A stretch of DNA of 64,000 nt from Bacteroidota bacterium (GTDB lineage Bacteria > Bacteroidota > Bacteroidia > Bacteroidales > VadinHA17). Both the position numbers and the translations under genes were made by a program. The stretch is from NCBI GenBank assembly GCA_029552825.1, contig JAKPDL010000227.1, forward strand, positions 1-64,000, read 5' to 3'. This document shows positions 35,252 through 45,533 of the stretch, piece by piece (position 1 is the stretch's first letter; every line of letters starts with the position of its first letter). The notes under the pieces are model-generated. The model ran no database searches, was not told where the DNA came from, and was given only the letters and a program-made list of their open reading frames with translations.

Positions 35252-35470
35252 TTACTTTTTCTTTTTCATGCTCTTTTGAAGCTTCTTCTGGTAATTGGTT
35301 GAAAAATAATACCTGTTTCTTCCAAGCTGCGTTGTACTTACATAGGATGCCTTGGCTCTTTTGGCAGCCCATGGATTCTGCTTTGAAGAAGCACATCCGG
35401 TAAACAAAAGCAGGAGAATGAACAAAAAAAATGAATAAAACCGTAATATTTTTTCCAGACATTTCATCAT
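35252..35470 (-). CDS. Small lipoprotein, Lys-rich tail
   Basis: A 72-residue protein with a lipoprotein signal and lipobox LFTGC (Cys at about 26), followed by ASSKQNPWAAKRAKAS and a basic C-terminus ending KKKK. It is too short for a folded enzyme. Another minus-strand frame overlaps almost completely, but this one has the lipobox and so is preferred. The function is unknown; similar tiny lipoproteins are frequent in Bacteroidota. Confidence 0.55.
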   Translation of the reverse strand: MMKCLEKILRFYSFFLFILLLLFTGCASSKQNPWAAKRAKASYVSTTQLGRNRYYFSTNYQKKLQKSMKKKK

Positions 35471-35618
35471 TAAAGGGTCTTCAATACCAGATATAAATAT
35501 AAATATTTTAATTATTTAACGAAAAAAACTCATTTTGGTTACTTTTTTCCTGTAAAAATTTTTTTCTTTTGCTGTTAACTCACTAATTTTCATTGTAAAT
35601 ACGAAATGTATTTTAGGT

Positions 35619-36776
35619 ATGTGTGCAAGAATCTATATAAACTCACTGGTAGCCAGAAGGATTAAGATATGTTTAATTTATCTTTTTTTGTTTCATTCAA
35701 TTTTAATTGCTCAGAAAATATCTGATGTTCATTTTACAGTATCAGCCGGTTTCTCAGCTTATCGTATTTCATTGTCAGACAGTATTTTATATGATTTTAA
35801 AAAAATATTGCCTGTCTTTACTTTTGAACTAAATAGTAAACAGTTAAGTTCTAAAGATTTTGATGTAAAAATAATTGATGGTACCTGGGAGCAGAATTTC
35901 GGCCCGGCGATACATACATCCTTAAAAAGGTTATCAGGGTTTTCCGATGCATTGAGATACGAGCTTATGTTTGAAAATAGAGGGACAGATACAGTCACTA
36001 TCGGAAATGTTGTCCCTTTCGGAACAGATGAAAATTCTGTGTTTATTACTGGTTATGGTCCTTCTGACCTCGCAAGGGCTTACCTATTCCGACCAGGATA
36101 TTCAAAGGTGAGGGTGATATTGCCTGATAACGCGTGGGAACTTGGGTACTCTTCTTTCAATGCAGGAAAATATTCGGTATGCGCACTTACCAGACGTCAG
36201 CAGACTGAGGGTGGCAGAAAAAGAAGATACGAAACTGTACTCCCGCCTGGGGCTAGTGTAACATATTATATGTATGTGAGCACATTTCAGGGCGAATGGC
36301 AGAATGGTTTAAAATATATGTTTCGTGACAGATATCTTTTTGACCTTGAAAATTTTGATAATGAACTGTACCAGCGCGAAGATCTAAAATGGATAAAAAA
36401 CAGTTATATCATTATTCTCCAGATGGCATGGGACAGAAACTTTATCGACAGAACCACAGGAAAATATACCTATGCCGGTGAGCTCGCAGAATGGATTAAT
36501 CTGTTCGGACATATAGATGTGTTTGGTATATGGCCTACATGGCCCAGGCTCGGACTTGACAGGCGAAATCAATGGGACCTTTACAGGGATCTGCCAGGTG
36601 GAACCCAGCAACTCAGAGCTTTCGCAAGAATGTCGCGTCTGTCAGGAACCAGGTTCTTTATTGCATATAACCCATGGGACAGAAGCACACGCGAAGAAGA
36701 CCATCTGAAAGGTATGGCTCAAATAATTATGGAAACAGAAGCCGATGGTGTGGTTCTTGATACAAGCGGCCGGTAA
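35619..36776 (+). pseudogene. N-terminal part of an exported carbohydrate-active-like protein, ended by in-frame TAA
   Basis: This 385-residue frame starts with a signal peptide (to about residue 32, IAQ), then a beta-rich domain and the start of a TIM-barrel-like domain (WINLFGHIDVFGIWPTWPRLG; FFIAYNPWDRSTREEDH; GVVLDTSG). It stops at TAA 36774-36776. The next large frame continues in the same reading frame with 16 open codons between (SREIQAAADSVRKGVI), so the two are one ~940-codon gene with a single nonsense codon. A barrel of this kind suggests a glycoside hydrolase, with no certain family. Confidence 0.65.
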
Positions 36777-36824
36777 AGCCGCGAGATTCAGGCTGCAGCC
36801 GACAGTGTAAGAAAAGGTGTAATT

Positions 36825-38438
36825 ATGTATTCCGAAGGTATGGCTGTACCTGCTGATATGCCCGGGATCATATCGGGCCGAGTACATAATGCTATTTTCC
36901 TGAGTCCTGAACTTAATCTGAATAAACTTATCAAACCCGATTTTTCAATTTTCCGTGTGTGTGATGTGGGCGAAGAACGAATACACCGTGAAATTGCAAT
37001 AGCTTTCTTTAACGGCTATGGTACTGAACTGAACCTCTTCAGACCAGGAGGAAGAAATCGCGAAGACCTTGATTACCTTGCTCAAACAACTTTTATACTC
37101 AGGCAGAACAATGATGCCTTTCTAGATTACAACTGGACCCCACTTATTCCTACACTTATCGATAAAGTATACGTTAATAGCTGGGGTTCAGGAAATAAAA
37201 CGATATTTACAATACTTAACATGAGGCACGAAGGTGTATATGGAGAATTATTTGAAACTGAACTCCCTGAAACGGTACACCTCGTATCACTCTGGCATCA
37301 TGAAGAAATTACACCCGTCGCCCGAAACGGAAAAATAAAAGTAAGAGCAAACGCTTCAGGATGGGATCCATCCCTGACAGGTACCAGAATGGAGGGATCG
37401 GTAGACTGCATTGCACAGCTGCCTCGTCTTCTGAAATCTATATTGAAAGGAGATACACTATTCATAAATAAACCTGATAATGGCACCCTGATCCTCTGGC
37501 AGGGCAACCCTTCATACAGCAATAAAAATTCATTTCATCTTAAATTCAGAACAGATACAGCTCTTAATTTATTTAATCTTACATCGGGTTATGAAGGAAA
37601 GATAGTAATTCAATTACTTGAGTCAGGTATTCTTAAAGATGAAAATATTCTCTATTTCAAAGGAGGACAACCGTGGTTGGTAAGCAAGGTAATCCGTACA
37701 AAAGAAGCAGAAAATATCCCGGATGATATGGTTCTTGTTCCCGGAGCTAGAATTACATACACACTTTCAACAGATGAAGATTTCATACCATATCCTAATG
37801 TTAATCAGCCTATTAATGTAGAAATTGATAGTTTTCTTATTGACAGGTATCCAGTTACCAATGCACAGTTTTATGAATTTCTTATCAATTCCGGTTATGT
37901 GCCGTCAGATACTGCAAATTTCTTAAAGCACTGGTCGAATGGCATTTACCGGACTGGCCAGGAGAAATATCCGGTAGTGTATGTGAGTTATGAAGATATG
38001 CAGGCTTATGCGAAGTGGGCAGGAAAGAGGTTGCCAACTGAAGCAGAATGGCAACTGGCAGCACAGGGGACTGATGGAAGAAAATGGCCATGGGGAAATG
38101 ACTTCAGGGGAACATGGTGCAACAATTCATTTGGTCGCCCAACTCCGGTAGATGCATTCCCCAAGGGGGCAAGCCCTTACGGTGTTATAGACCTTGTGGG
38201 TAATGTCTGGCAAATGACCAACGACATGTATTGCAATGGCAATTACTATTTTACCGTTATCCGGGGTGGAAGCTTTTTCAACCCTGAATCGAGCTGGTGG
38301 TATATAAAGGGAGGTCCTCAGCCTCTCGACCGAACACAGATTATGCTGATGGTGTCACAGGGCTTCGATAGAAGTGAAACAGTAGGTTTCAGATGCGTAA
38401 AAGATATAACTCCTGGTTCGATACGAACCAGAAAATGA
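36825..38438 (+). CDS. C-terminal part of the same protein: barrel end plus formylglycine-generating enzyme domain
   Basis: A 537-residue frame in phase with the gene at 35619. Residues 1-~150 complete the barrel-like domain (PDFSIFRVCDVGEE, FFNGYGTELNLF), then a beta domain. Residues about 300-530 are an SUMF1/FGE-sulfatase domain: VLVPGARITYT, IDRYPVTNAQFYEFL, VVYVSYEDMQAYAKWAGKRLPTEAEW (core KRLPTEAEW), DLVGNVWQMTND, RGGSFF and GFRCV. The copper-binding cysteines of true FGEs are not obvious, so it may be a binding or scaffold version. The first methionine at 36825 is not a natural start; the product is expected only by read-through or if the TAA is an error. Confidence 0.7.
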   Translation: MYSEGMAVPADMPGIISGRVHNAIFLSPELNLNKLIKPDFSIFRVCDVGEERIHREIAIAFFNGYGTELNLFRPGGRNREDLDYLAQTTFILRQNNDAFLDYNWTPLIPTLIDKVYVNSWGSGNKTIFTILNMRHEGVYGELFETELPETVHLVSLWHHEEITPVARNGKIKVRANASGWDPSLTGTRMEGSVDCIAQLPRLLKSILKGDTLFINKPDNGTLILWQGNPSYSNKNSFHLKFRTDTALNLFNLTSGYEGKIVIQLLESGILKDENILYFKGGQPWLVSKVIRTKEAENIPDDMVLVPGARITYTLSTDEDFIPYPNVNQPINVEIDSFLIDRYPVTNAQFYEFLINSGYVPSDTANFLKHWSNGIYRTGQEKYPVVYVSYEDMQAYAKWAGKRLPTEAEWQLAAQGTDGRKWPWGNDFRGTWCNNSFGRPTPVDAFPKGASPYGVIDLVGNVWQMTNDMYCNGNYYFTVIRGGSFFNPESSWWYIKGGPQPLDRTQIMLMVSQGFDRSETVGFRCVKDITPGSIRTRK

Positions 38439-38485
38439 TTGTTTTACCAGAAATATTTTATAAAGCTCAGGACTAACTTTAGCTG

Positions 38486-39916
38486 CTAAAGCTTAAGCCT
38501 TTTTTCAATTTCGTGTATCTGATTTCTGAAGTGTTTGTCAGTGTCAATCAGATTGTTTACCGTTTTACAGGCATGAAGCACAGTAGCATGATCTTTACCA
38601 CCTATTTTTGACCCGATGCTTGCCAGAGAAGCTTTTGTGAGGTTCTTTGAGAAGTACATTGATATCTGCCTTGCCTGAACAATTTCGCGTTTTCTTGTCT
38701 TGCCAAGCATCTGTTCCATAGGTATTTTGTAATAATCACAAACTACCTTCTGAATATATTCAATGGTTATTTCTTTCCTTGAGGTGCTTACAAGCTTTTC
38801 TACCATCTTTCTAGCAAGGTCAATGGTAATCTCTTTTTTATTAAGAGTTGCCTGAGCATAGAGTGAAATAAGGGCAGCCTCAAGTTCCCTGATATTATTG
38901 GTAATATTTTCAGCCAGATATTCAAATATTTCATCAGGCAGCTCTATGCCGTCGTTATATGCTTTCTTTTTCAGTATAGCCAGACGTGTTTCATAATCTG
39001 GCTTCTGCAGATCAGCAAGCAATCCCCATTTAAACCTTGAGAGCAGACGTTGTTCCATGTTCTGCAATTCAACCGGAGGCTTGTCGCATGTTAGCACAAG
39101 CTGTTTACCCGATTGGTGGAGATGATTGAATATGTGGAAGAAAATATCCTGTGTTTTTTCCTTCCCCGCAAATTCCTGAACGTCATCAAGAATCAATACA
39201 TCTACCATTTGATAAAAATGCAGAAAATCATTCTTGTTGTTATTTCTTATCGACTCAGTAAACTGCGTCTGAAACTTATTTGCATTTACATATAAAACAA
39301 TTTTGTCGGGATGTTTTTCCTTTACCAGTATTCCAATCGCCTGAGCAAGGTGGGTTTTTCCCAGCCCCGAATCACCATAAATCATCATCGGGTTAAATGC
39401 AGTACCTCCTGGATTATTTCCAACAGCAATCCCTGCCGACCGAGCAAGCCTGTTACATTCACCCTCGACAAAGTTGTTGAAATTGTAATCCGGATTCAGC
39501 TTCGGATCGAAATGTATCTTTTTTATTCCAGGTATTACAAATGGATTCTTAATTGAAGGTTGTGTAAGCTCAAAAGGTACCTGCACAGGCTTGTTCTGGA
39601 GGTCAGTTTTATTTCTTGAAGGAAATTTGACAGTATACGGCTTGCCGTCAGCATAATTTGAATTTTCCATTATGACATTGTACTCCAGTTTGGCGTCAGC
39701 TCCTATTTCACGCCTTAGAGTCTTCCTGAGGATGTCAATATATTGCTCCTCAAGATACTCGTAGAAAAACGGACTTGGTACCTGAATGGTAAGTACGTTG
39801 TTTTCAAGCTTCAGGGGAACAATAGGTTCAAACCATGTCTTATAACTTACTGAAGGAATAATGTCCTTAATGATTTTCAAACAGTTATTCCAGACTTCAG
39901 TATGCGATTTATTCAT
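38486..39916 (-). CDS. dnaA: Chromosomal replication initiator DnaA
   Basis: DnaA binds DnaA boxes at oriC and melts the origin. The 476-residue protein has the N-terminal oligomerisation domain (SVSYKTWFEPI), Walker A GDSGLGKTHLAQAIG, Walker B VLILDDVQEFAGKEKTQ, sensor II region with RELEAALISL, and the DNA-binding domain IV signature IGGKDHATVLHACKTV. It is complete. A ~346-base very AT-rich gap lies upstream. No dnaN follows. It converges with the FGE gene. Confidence 0.97.
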   Translation of the reverse strand: MNKSHTEVWNNCLKIIKDIIPSVSYKTWFEPIVPLKLENNVLTIQVPSPFFYEYLEEQYIDILRKTLRREIGADAKLEYNVIMENSNYADGKPYTVKFPSRNKTDLQNKPVQVPFELTQPSIKNPFVIPGIKKIHFDPKLNPDYNFNNFVEGECNRLARSAGIAVGNNPGGTAFNPMMIYGDSGLGKTHLAQAIGILVKEKHPDKIVLYVNANKFQTQFTESIRNNNKNDFLHFYQMVDVLILDDVQEFAGKEKTQDIFFHIFNHLHQSGKQLVLTCDKPPVELQNMEQRLLSRFKWGLLADLQKPDYETRLAILKKKAYNDGIELPDEIFEYLAENITNNIRELEAALISLYAQATLNKKEITIDLARKMVEKLVSTSRKEITIEYIQKVVCDYYKIPMEQMLGKTRKREIVQARQISMYFSKNLTKASLASIGSKIGGKDHATVLHACKTVNNLIDTDKHFRNQIHEIEKRLKL

Positions 39917-40262
39917 AGCTCTTCAGTTTGATTTTTAAACCTTAATTTGTTCATTTCAGATAGCAATATTTGCAAAAAAAAAAACTAAAAAAAAAATTTT
40001 TTTTGCTTGATTTTTTAAAAAAAATTATATGAATTTAATCATCAATAACTTATAATTGAAAAATTTTTTCATTATTGGTAAATAACAATAAATCAAATAG
40101 TTATAAAATTTTTTTCGCATTCTTGTATGTGTTACAATACATTAAAAAATTAATCAAAAAAATAATATTTCAAGGAAAAAACTAGTACTATTTTGGAGTA
40201 CTATTTTCGATGGAAATAAAGCTGTGATAAAGAGATATTTAAATAATTTTTATTAATTGACC
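39917..40262. other. AT-rich gap upstream of dnaA
   Basis: This 346-base gap between dnaA and the MCE gene holds no gene. It is extremely AT-rich, with long A and T runs. I find no good TTATNCACA DnaA boxes: the nearest is TTATCACAG on the minus strand near 40225 (a mismatch). There is also no clear TAnnTTTG box for dnaA. It may be a DNA-unwinding or regulatory region, but an origin is unproven. Confidence 0.4.
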
Positions 40263-41204
40263 TCATTTCCGCCCGAAAATTGAAAAATGAACATATTTTT
40301 TAGGGTTTTCTTTTAAATCTTTTAATAACAAGTCAAGACTTTCAAGACTGGATGATAAATTTCTATATAGAGTGTCATTGTTAACCAACTGACCTGCTGT
40401 GCCTTTCCCTTTGTTTATGCCATCAAGAAGAGTTCTGGTTTCTTCAAGTGTCATTTTCAGACTGGTAAGAGATTCGTATAAGCCTGAAGCCGAAATAGAA
40501 TCAGTTATCGCCTGAAGGTTACTGACAGTTCTGTCAATCTTGCCTGAACTTGATGCAAGCATAGATGAAAAAGCAGTGAAATTGTCAACAGCATCTTTCA
40601 ACTCAGTCTTTTTTGTGCCCATTATTTCACTCAAACTTGCAGTTGTTTGGTTTATGTTTGAGATGCTACCCTTTAAATTGGACCTGAATTCAGGAGACAA
40701 TAAGTCATTAATTCCCGAAATTGCTGTGTCGAGTTCATCAATCAGGTTGTTAACCTTTTCCCTGATTACAGAGAAATCTTTTTCAAACGTGGTAAGAATC
40801 GGAGGAGATAACCTGCCTGGAATAGTATCACCATTCCTGTAAACTTCTGGACCAGGCCCGTAAAGCAACCTGACTTTCATTCCCGCTATTAGCGATACAC
40901 TCGTAATTTCTGCCACACTTCCTCGAGGAATAGCATAATTTTTCTTTATTGATAATTCTACAAGCAGTCTGCCAGTATTATCATTCATAAGATTAATGGT
41001 CTGAACAACACCAGCCTTGAAACCATTAATTTCCACAGGGCTCGATTCAGTTAACCCGCTTATGTCATCATAAATGACATAATAACTGGCCATGGTACTA
41101 AAAAGATCCTTTCCCTTAAGATAATTATAGAGATAGATGAATGCTAGTATCGTAATTATTGCAATTACCCCAACCTTTAATTCATTTGATATTTTAAATT
41201 TCAT
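40263..41204 (-). CDS. MCE-domain (MlaD-like) protein
   Basis: A 313-residue protein with one N-terminal membrane segment (about 9-26, VGVIAIITILAFIYLYNY), an MCE domain (about 38-120, YYVIYDDISGLTESSPVEING, cut; GFKAGVV; MKVRLLYGPG), and a long helical C-terminal part rich in Ser/Asn and leucine repeats. MCE proteins form hexameric channels that move lipids between inner and outer membranes. No MlaE or MlaF gene is next to it here. It lies 10 bases downstream of the amidase gene, likely in the same operon. Confidence 0.85.
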   Translation of the reverse strand: MKFKISNELKVGVIAIITILAFIYLYNYLKGKDLFSTMASYYVIYDDISGLTESSPVEINGFKAGVVQTINLMNDNTGRLLVELSIKKNYAIPRGSVAEITSVSLIAGMKVRLLYGPGPEVYRNGDTIPGRLSPPILTTFEKDFSVIREKVNNLIDELDTAISGINDLLSPEFRSNLKGSISNINQTTASLSEIMGTKKTELKDAVDNFTAFSSMLASSSGKIDRTVSNLQAITDSISASGLYESLTSLKMTLEETRTLLDGINKGKGTAGQLVNNDTLYRNLSSSLESLDLLLKDLKENPKKYVHFSIFGRK

Positions 41205-41214
41205 AGCTTCTCCG

Positions 41215-42366
41215 TTATTTTTTCTTCAACTCATTGAGAGCATCCTGCAAAGGTAATATTTTGTTTTCTTTAACAGCAATTACAAATGCATCTGGAAAAA
41301 GTGATTCTATTTTACGCCTGTAAGCAACTGCCTGATTATAGTCGGAAAATTTTCCTGCAGCATATTTATATCGGTTACCATCATGGATTTCTGTTATGTC
41401 AGTCAGGTTTTTAAAATTGTTTGGAGTGATTTCTGTTTTTCTTGTTGATGAAAGAACCTGAACCATAAAAACAATATTGCTTTGCGGTGCACCTGCATTT
41501 CCCTCTGAACTGGCATTGTTATCAATCCTGATTGCTGAGATTTGGCTTTTTTTGTAGACTTCAGCTATGTAATCACTGCATGCTCTGAAAATTGCTTCTG
41601 CAATTTCTTCCTGTCCCTTTTTTGAATTCAGATACTTCTCTTCTGCAGAGTTCGAAATGAATCCTGTTTCTATCAGTACACTCGGCATTGTAGTCATATA
41701 TAACACCCAGAAACCTGCCTGTTTTACACCTCTATCGAATCTTTTAATCTGCTCCCTGAACTGAACCTGAATCTTCGACGCAAGATCTGTGCTCTGCTCA
41801 AAAAAGGCAGATTGCATTAATGTAAATATTATGTATGATTCAGGCGATTTTGGATCAAATCCTTCATATTTGGTAGTGTAATCTTTTTCAAGAAGTATAA
41901 CTTCGTTTTCCTTCATTGCCACTTCAAGATTCTGCTGGTCTTTGTGATGCCCCATAACATATGTTTCTGCACCATAAGTATTTCTGTATCTGTGCCAGTT
42001 GGCATGAATCGAAATAAATAAATCAGCCTTGTTTTTATTTGCCAGATTTGCCCTCTCGGCAAGATCCATAAAAACATCTGTTTTTCTTGTGTATATCACT
42101 TTGGCATTACTGATATTCTTTTCTATCAGTTCGCCTGTCTTTAAAGCTATTGCAAGTGTTATGTCCTTTTCGTAGCTGAAAGAACCAATTGCACCCGGGT
42201 CCCTGCCACCATGTCCGGCATCTATAACAATGATCCATTTTTCCTTGACTGGTTGCTGATAACCAGAACCCGCATAAACTGAATTACAAATTGATAACAA
42301 TAACAAAACCAGGTAAAAGCAGATAATAGAATAGTTGAGTACGCCGTTTTTAATTGTTACGACCAT
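41215..42366 (-). CDS. N-acetylmuramoyl-L-alanine amidase with SPOR-like C-terminus
   Basis: This zinc amidase cleaves peptide side chains from peptidoglycan. The 383-residue protein has a signal segment (about 8-30), the amidase_3 motifs VIDAGHGGRDPGAIG (about 41-55), NKADLFISIHANW, and PSVLIETGFISNSAEE, holding the zinc His and Glu residues. The C-terminal ~80 residues (FMVQVLSSTRK ... YKYAAGKFSDYNQAVAYRR) look like a SPOR domain that binds denuded glycan at the division site. It precedes the MCE gene by 10 bases and is divergent from the LptD-like gene. Confidence 0.9.
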   Translation of the reverse strand: MVVTIKNGVLNYSIICFYLVLLLLSICNSVYAGSGYQQPVKEKWIIVIDAGHGGRDPGAIGSFSYEKDITLAIALKTGELIEKNISNAKVIYTRKTDVFMDLAERANLANKNKADLFISIHANWHRYRNTYGAETYVMGHHKDQQNLEVAMKENEVILLEKDYTTKYEGFDPKSPESYIIFTLMQSAFFEQSTDLASKIQVQFREQIKRFDRGVKQAGFWVLYMTTMPSVLIETGFISNSAEEKYLNSKKGQEEIAEAIFRACSDYIAEVYKKSQISAIRIDNNASSEGNAGAPQSNIVFMVQVLSSTRKTEITPNNFKNLTDITEIHDGNRYKYAAGKFSDYNQAVAYRRKIESLFPDAFVIAVKENKILPLQDALNELKKK

Positions 42367-42387
42367 TTATTGTACATTAAATTGTGT

Positions 42388-42395
42388 TAGTTTTG
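42388..42395 (+). promoter_or_regulatory. -7 box of the LptD-like gene
   Basis: TAGTTTTG matches TAnnTTTG. It lies about 42 bases before the TTG start at 42437. A TTG at 42370-42372 could be the -33 element but is only 15 bases away, closer than usual. Confidence 0.4.
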
Positions 42396-42436
42396 CCGGA
42401 AATATCTCCAACATGTCGCAAAAATAAAATTTAAAG

Positions 42437-45106
42437 TTGCATTATTTTTTTAAAATAAAACGGTTCATATTCTTTTTTCTGATTTTATTCAGGTTTCTTG
42501 CTGTGTTTTCGCAGGAGGAGGGAAAGGCATTACCTGATACACTTTTTGTACTGAAAGATAGTATTTTAACAGATACTATTCTGAAGCCTCTTAAAATTTC
42601 CCCCGATGCTGTTGACCGCACAATAACCCACACAGCAAAGGGTTACAGACGTACAGACATGGTTAACAGGAAAGTATACCTGGTCGAAGAAGCCGTGGTT
42701 ACATATGGAGATATAACACTTACAGCCGATTCGATTGTACTGAACACTGAAACAGGAATTATTTACGCAACAGGCAGACCCGATTCAACCGGTAAGATGG
42801 TTGGACGTCCGGTCTTTAAACAGGGTGAGGAATCTTTCGAGTCGGAAGCATTGGAATATAATTTCAGAACAAGGAAGGGAAGAGTCTTTAACCTGGTTAC
42901 GCAACAGGAAGAAGGATATCTTAGAAGTAAAGTTACAAAACGACTGGACGATGGAAGTCTAAATATTGGAAGAAGTACATATTCAACATGTGATGCTGAT
43001 CCTCCCCATTTTTACATCGGATTTAATAAGGCAAAGGTGGTGCCTGCGAAAAAGATAGTTACCGGCCCTGCATATCTTGTCCTTGAAGGAATTCCCCTGC
43101 CTGTTGTAATACCCTTTGGCTATTTCCCTCTCTATCGTAAGAATGCAGCAGCTTCCGGAATTATTATGCCTAAAATTGGAACTACTTATGAACTTGGCTA
43201 TTCACTGCGGGATGGAGGTTATTACTTTGCCATAAATGATAATATTGACCTTTCTCTCACCGGGACACTGTACACTAACGGTACATGGATGGTTAGTGCC
43301 TCATCTAACTATTTCAAGAGGTATAAATATTCAGGCCGTTTATTTTTAAGTTATGCCAACAATGTTACCGGCCATATGGGACTGCCAGATTATTCAAAAA
43401 CTAAGAACTACAGAATTGACTGGACTTACAGCCAGGACCCAAAAGCCAGTCCAGGTTCAAGATTTTCAGCAAGTGTTAGCATGAGTTCAAGCTTATATGA
43501 CAGGCAAAACAGTTATGTGATAGCAGAGCATGTAAATACAACCAGGCAATCGAGTATAAGCTATTCAAAAACATGGGAGGGAACACCTTTTAATTTTACT
43601 GCAAGTTTAAACCACAGTCAGAACGTTCAGAATAAAACAATGAGCCTTAACCTTCCCCAGGCCACATTTTCTATGTCGAGAATATACCCCTTTAAAAACA
43701 GGAAAAGAGTTGGACCATCCCGCTGGTACGAAGACCTGCAGTTTCAGTATACCGCCAAGCTGGACAACCGAATATATAACATTGCCGATTCTTTGCTGTT
43801 TACCAGGTCGTTATTCAATAACATGCAGAGTGGTTTCAGGCACGACGCACCTTTGAGCCTTCAGATCAGACCTTTCAAAAAAATCCCGGGTTTTATTATT
43901 TCTCCCCAGTTATCATACTCCGGAGTGCTTTATACACAGAAATATAACAAACGTTTGGTAACAGATTACTTCGATCCGGAACTGGGTAAGACAAGACCTG
44001 TTGTTATTACTGATACATTGAGGGGATTTTTTTACGGGCAATCAGTTAACACCTCAATCAGCACTGGTATTAATCCTCAGTTGTTTGGAATGTACCAGTT
44101 TAAACCAGGCTCCAGGCTCGAGGCAATCAGGCATGTTATAAAATCTTCTATTTCATTTAGCTATGTTCCTGTAATTAAAGGTCTTACAACCAACATGTAC
44201 AGGCAATATACCGATGTAAACGGTGTCACCAGAACATATTCAATATTCGAAGGGAATATCCATGGTACACCCTCTGCAGGTAAAAGAAGCGGTGGGATAA
44301 GTTTCAGCCTTGTAAATATAGTTGAAGCTAAAATTCATGATAAAAATGACACAACAGGTGTTGCTAAAAAAGTAAAAATAATTGAAAACCTCAGTGCAGG
44401 TACTTACTATAATATTTTTGCAGATAGCCTCAGGTGGTCACCAGTTGGTGTAAGTTTCCGCACAGTACTGTTAAATAATATTGGATTATCCGCAAACAGC
44501 TCTTTTTCACTCTATGGAACCAATGAAAACGGTCAGGTAATAAATAAATTTTATTTCAAACAAACGGGTAAACCATTAAGGCTTACCGGCTTTAATGTCA
44601 GTGTTGACTTTGATGTAAATCAACTCTTCAGCAGGAAAAAGACAGGTGCAACAAATACGCCGCCAGGAATGGTAAGCAGAGGTGGATATGGTGAAGAAGA
44701 ACCGGTGAGTGGACCATCCGCTCAAAGAGCATATCAAGATGAAAGAGAATCAGATTCTGACTATCCGAGGTTCGACATGCCATGGTCTATGCATCTGGCT
44801 TACAGCATGAATTATTCAAAACAGGCACTTACTTCATCAGTTATCCAGTCCTTATCTCTTACGGGTGATTTATCTCTTACTAAGAAAACAAAGATAACCT
44901 ACGAAACAGGTTTTGATTTCAAAAACAAACAGATAACCACGACAAGAATAGGTATTTACCGCGATTTGCATTGCTGGGATATGAGCTTCGATTGGATACC
45001 TGTCGGGACAATGAAGAGCTGGTATTTCACAATAAAAGTAAAAGCCTCAGTGCTTGCCGATCTGAAGTATGAAAGAAGAAAAGATTTCAGGGATCAGTTT
45101 TATTAA
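42437..45106 (+). CDS. LptD-like outer-membrane LPS assembly protein
   Basis: A large exported protein (889 residues) with a signal peptide starting from TTG 42437; the ATG upstream at 42413 runs at once into a stop. An OstA/LptA-like domain (about 70-200) has VTYGDITLTADSIVLNTETG and TRKGRVFNLVTQQEEGY. The C-terminal ~600 residues are a beta-barrel-rich region of alternating residues, with PVVIPFGYFPLYRKNAAASG before it. These fit Bacteroidota LptD-type proteins that insert lipopolysaccharide into the outer membrane. A Pro/Gly-rich, low-complexity insert sits at about residues 745-780. RidA genes follow. Confidence 0.78.
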   Translation: MHYFFKIKRFIFFFLILFRFLAVFSQEEGKALPDTLFVLKDSILTDTILKPLKISPDAVDRTITHTAKGYRRTDMVNRKVYLVEEAVVTYGDITLTADSIVLNTETGIIYATGRPDSTGKMVGRPVFKQGEESFESEALEYNFRTRKGRVFNLVTQQEEGYLRSKVTKRLDDGSLNIGRSTYSTCDADPPHFYIGFNKAKVVPAKKIVTGPAYLVLEGIPLPVVIPFGYFPLYRKNAAASGIIMPKIGTTYELGYSLRDGGYYFAINDNIDLSLTGTLYTNGTWMVSASSNYFKRYKYSGRLFLSYANNVTGHMGLPDYSKTKNYRIDWTYSQDPKASPGSRFSASVSMSSSLYDRQNSYVIAEHVNTTRQSSISYSKTWEGTPFNFTASLNHSQNVQNKTMSLNLPQATFSMSRIYPFKNRKRVGPSRWYEDLQFQYTAKLDNRIYNIADSLLFTRSLFNNMQSGFRHDAPLSLQIRPFKKIPGFIISPQLSYSGVLYTQKYNKRLVTDYFDPELGKTRPVVITDTLRGFFYGQSVNTSISTGINPQLFGMYQFKPGSRLEAIRHVIKSSISFSYVPVIKGLTTNMYRQYTDVNGVTRTYSIFEGNIHGTPSAGKRSGGISFSLVNIVEAKIHDKNDTTGVAKKVKIIENLSAGTYYNIFADSLRWSPVGVSFRTVLLNNIGLSANSSFSLYGTNENGQVINKFYFKQTGKPLRLTGFNVSVDFDVNQLFSRKKTGATNTPPGMVSRGGYGEEEPVSGPSAQRAYQDERESDSDYPRFDMPWSMHLAYSMNYSKQALTSSVIQSLSLTGDLSLTKKTKITYETGFDFKNKQITTTRIGIYRDLHCWDMSFDWIPVGTMKSWYFTIKVKASVLADLKYERRKDFRDQFY

Positions 45107-45143
45107 TATGGTATATCGTATTGGTCATCAAAAATAATTCACT

Positions 45144-45527
45144 ATGAAAAGAATAATCTGTACAAGTAACGCTCCGGTAGCAGCCGGACCTTACAGCCAG
45201 GCAGTTGAAGCTGGTGGAATACTCTTTGTCTCAGGCCAGGTGGCACTCGACCCTGCTACAGGCAAGCTTATAGAAGGTGATATACGAGAACAAACAGAAC
45301 AGGTACTCAGAAATATTGGCGCAATACTCGAAGCAGCAGGTTACACTTACAGGGATGTTGTGAAATCAACTGTCTTTCTCAGTAATATTCAAGATTTTAA
45401 AACCATGAATGAGGTCTATTCAAAATTCTATCCGTCAGAACAACCGGCAAGAGTAGCTTTAGCGGTTAAAGACCTCCCGTTAGGAGCACTTGTTGAAATT
45501 GAAGCAATTGCAATAAAATCAAAATAA
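45144..45527 (+). CDS. RidA-family enamine/imine deaminase, cytoplasmic
   Basis: RidA hydrolyses reactive enamines and imines released by PLP enzymes. The 127-residue protein has GPYSQAVEAGGILFVSGQ (about 18-35), the family segment FVSGQVALDP, and the catalytic Arg in EQPARVALAVKDLP near residue 103, followed by ALVEIEAIA. There is no signal peptide, so it is cytoplasmic. It is followed after 6 bases by a second, exported RidA gene. Confidence 0.92.
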   Translation: MKRIICTSNAPVAAGPYSQAVEAGGILFVSGQVALDPATGKLIEGDIREQTEQVLRNIGAILEAAGYTYRDVVKSTVFLSNIQDFKTMNEVYSKFYPSEQPARVALAVKDLPLGALVEIEAIAIKSK

Positions 45528-45533
45528 TTATCT

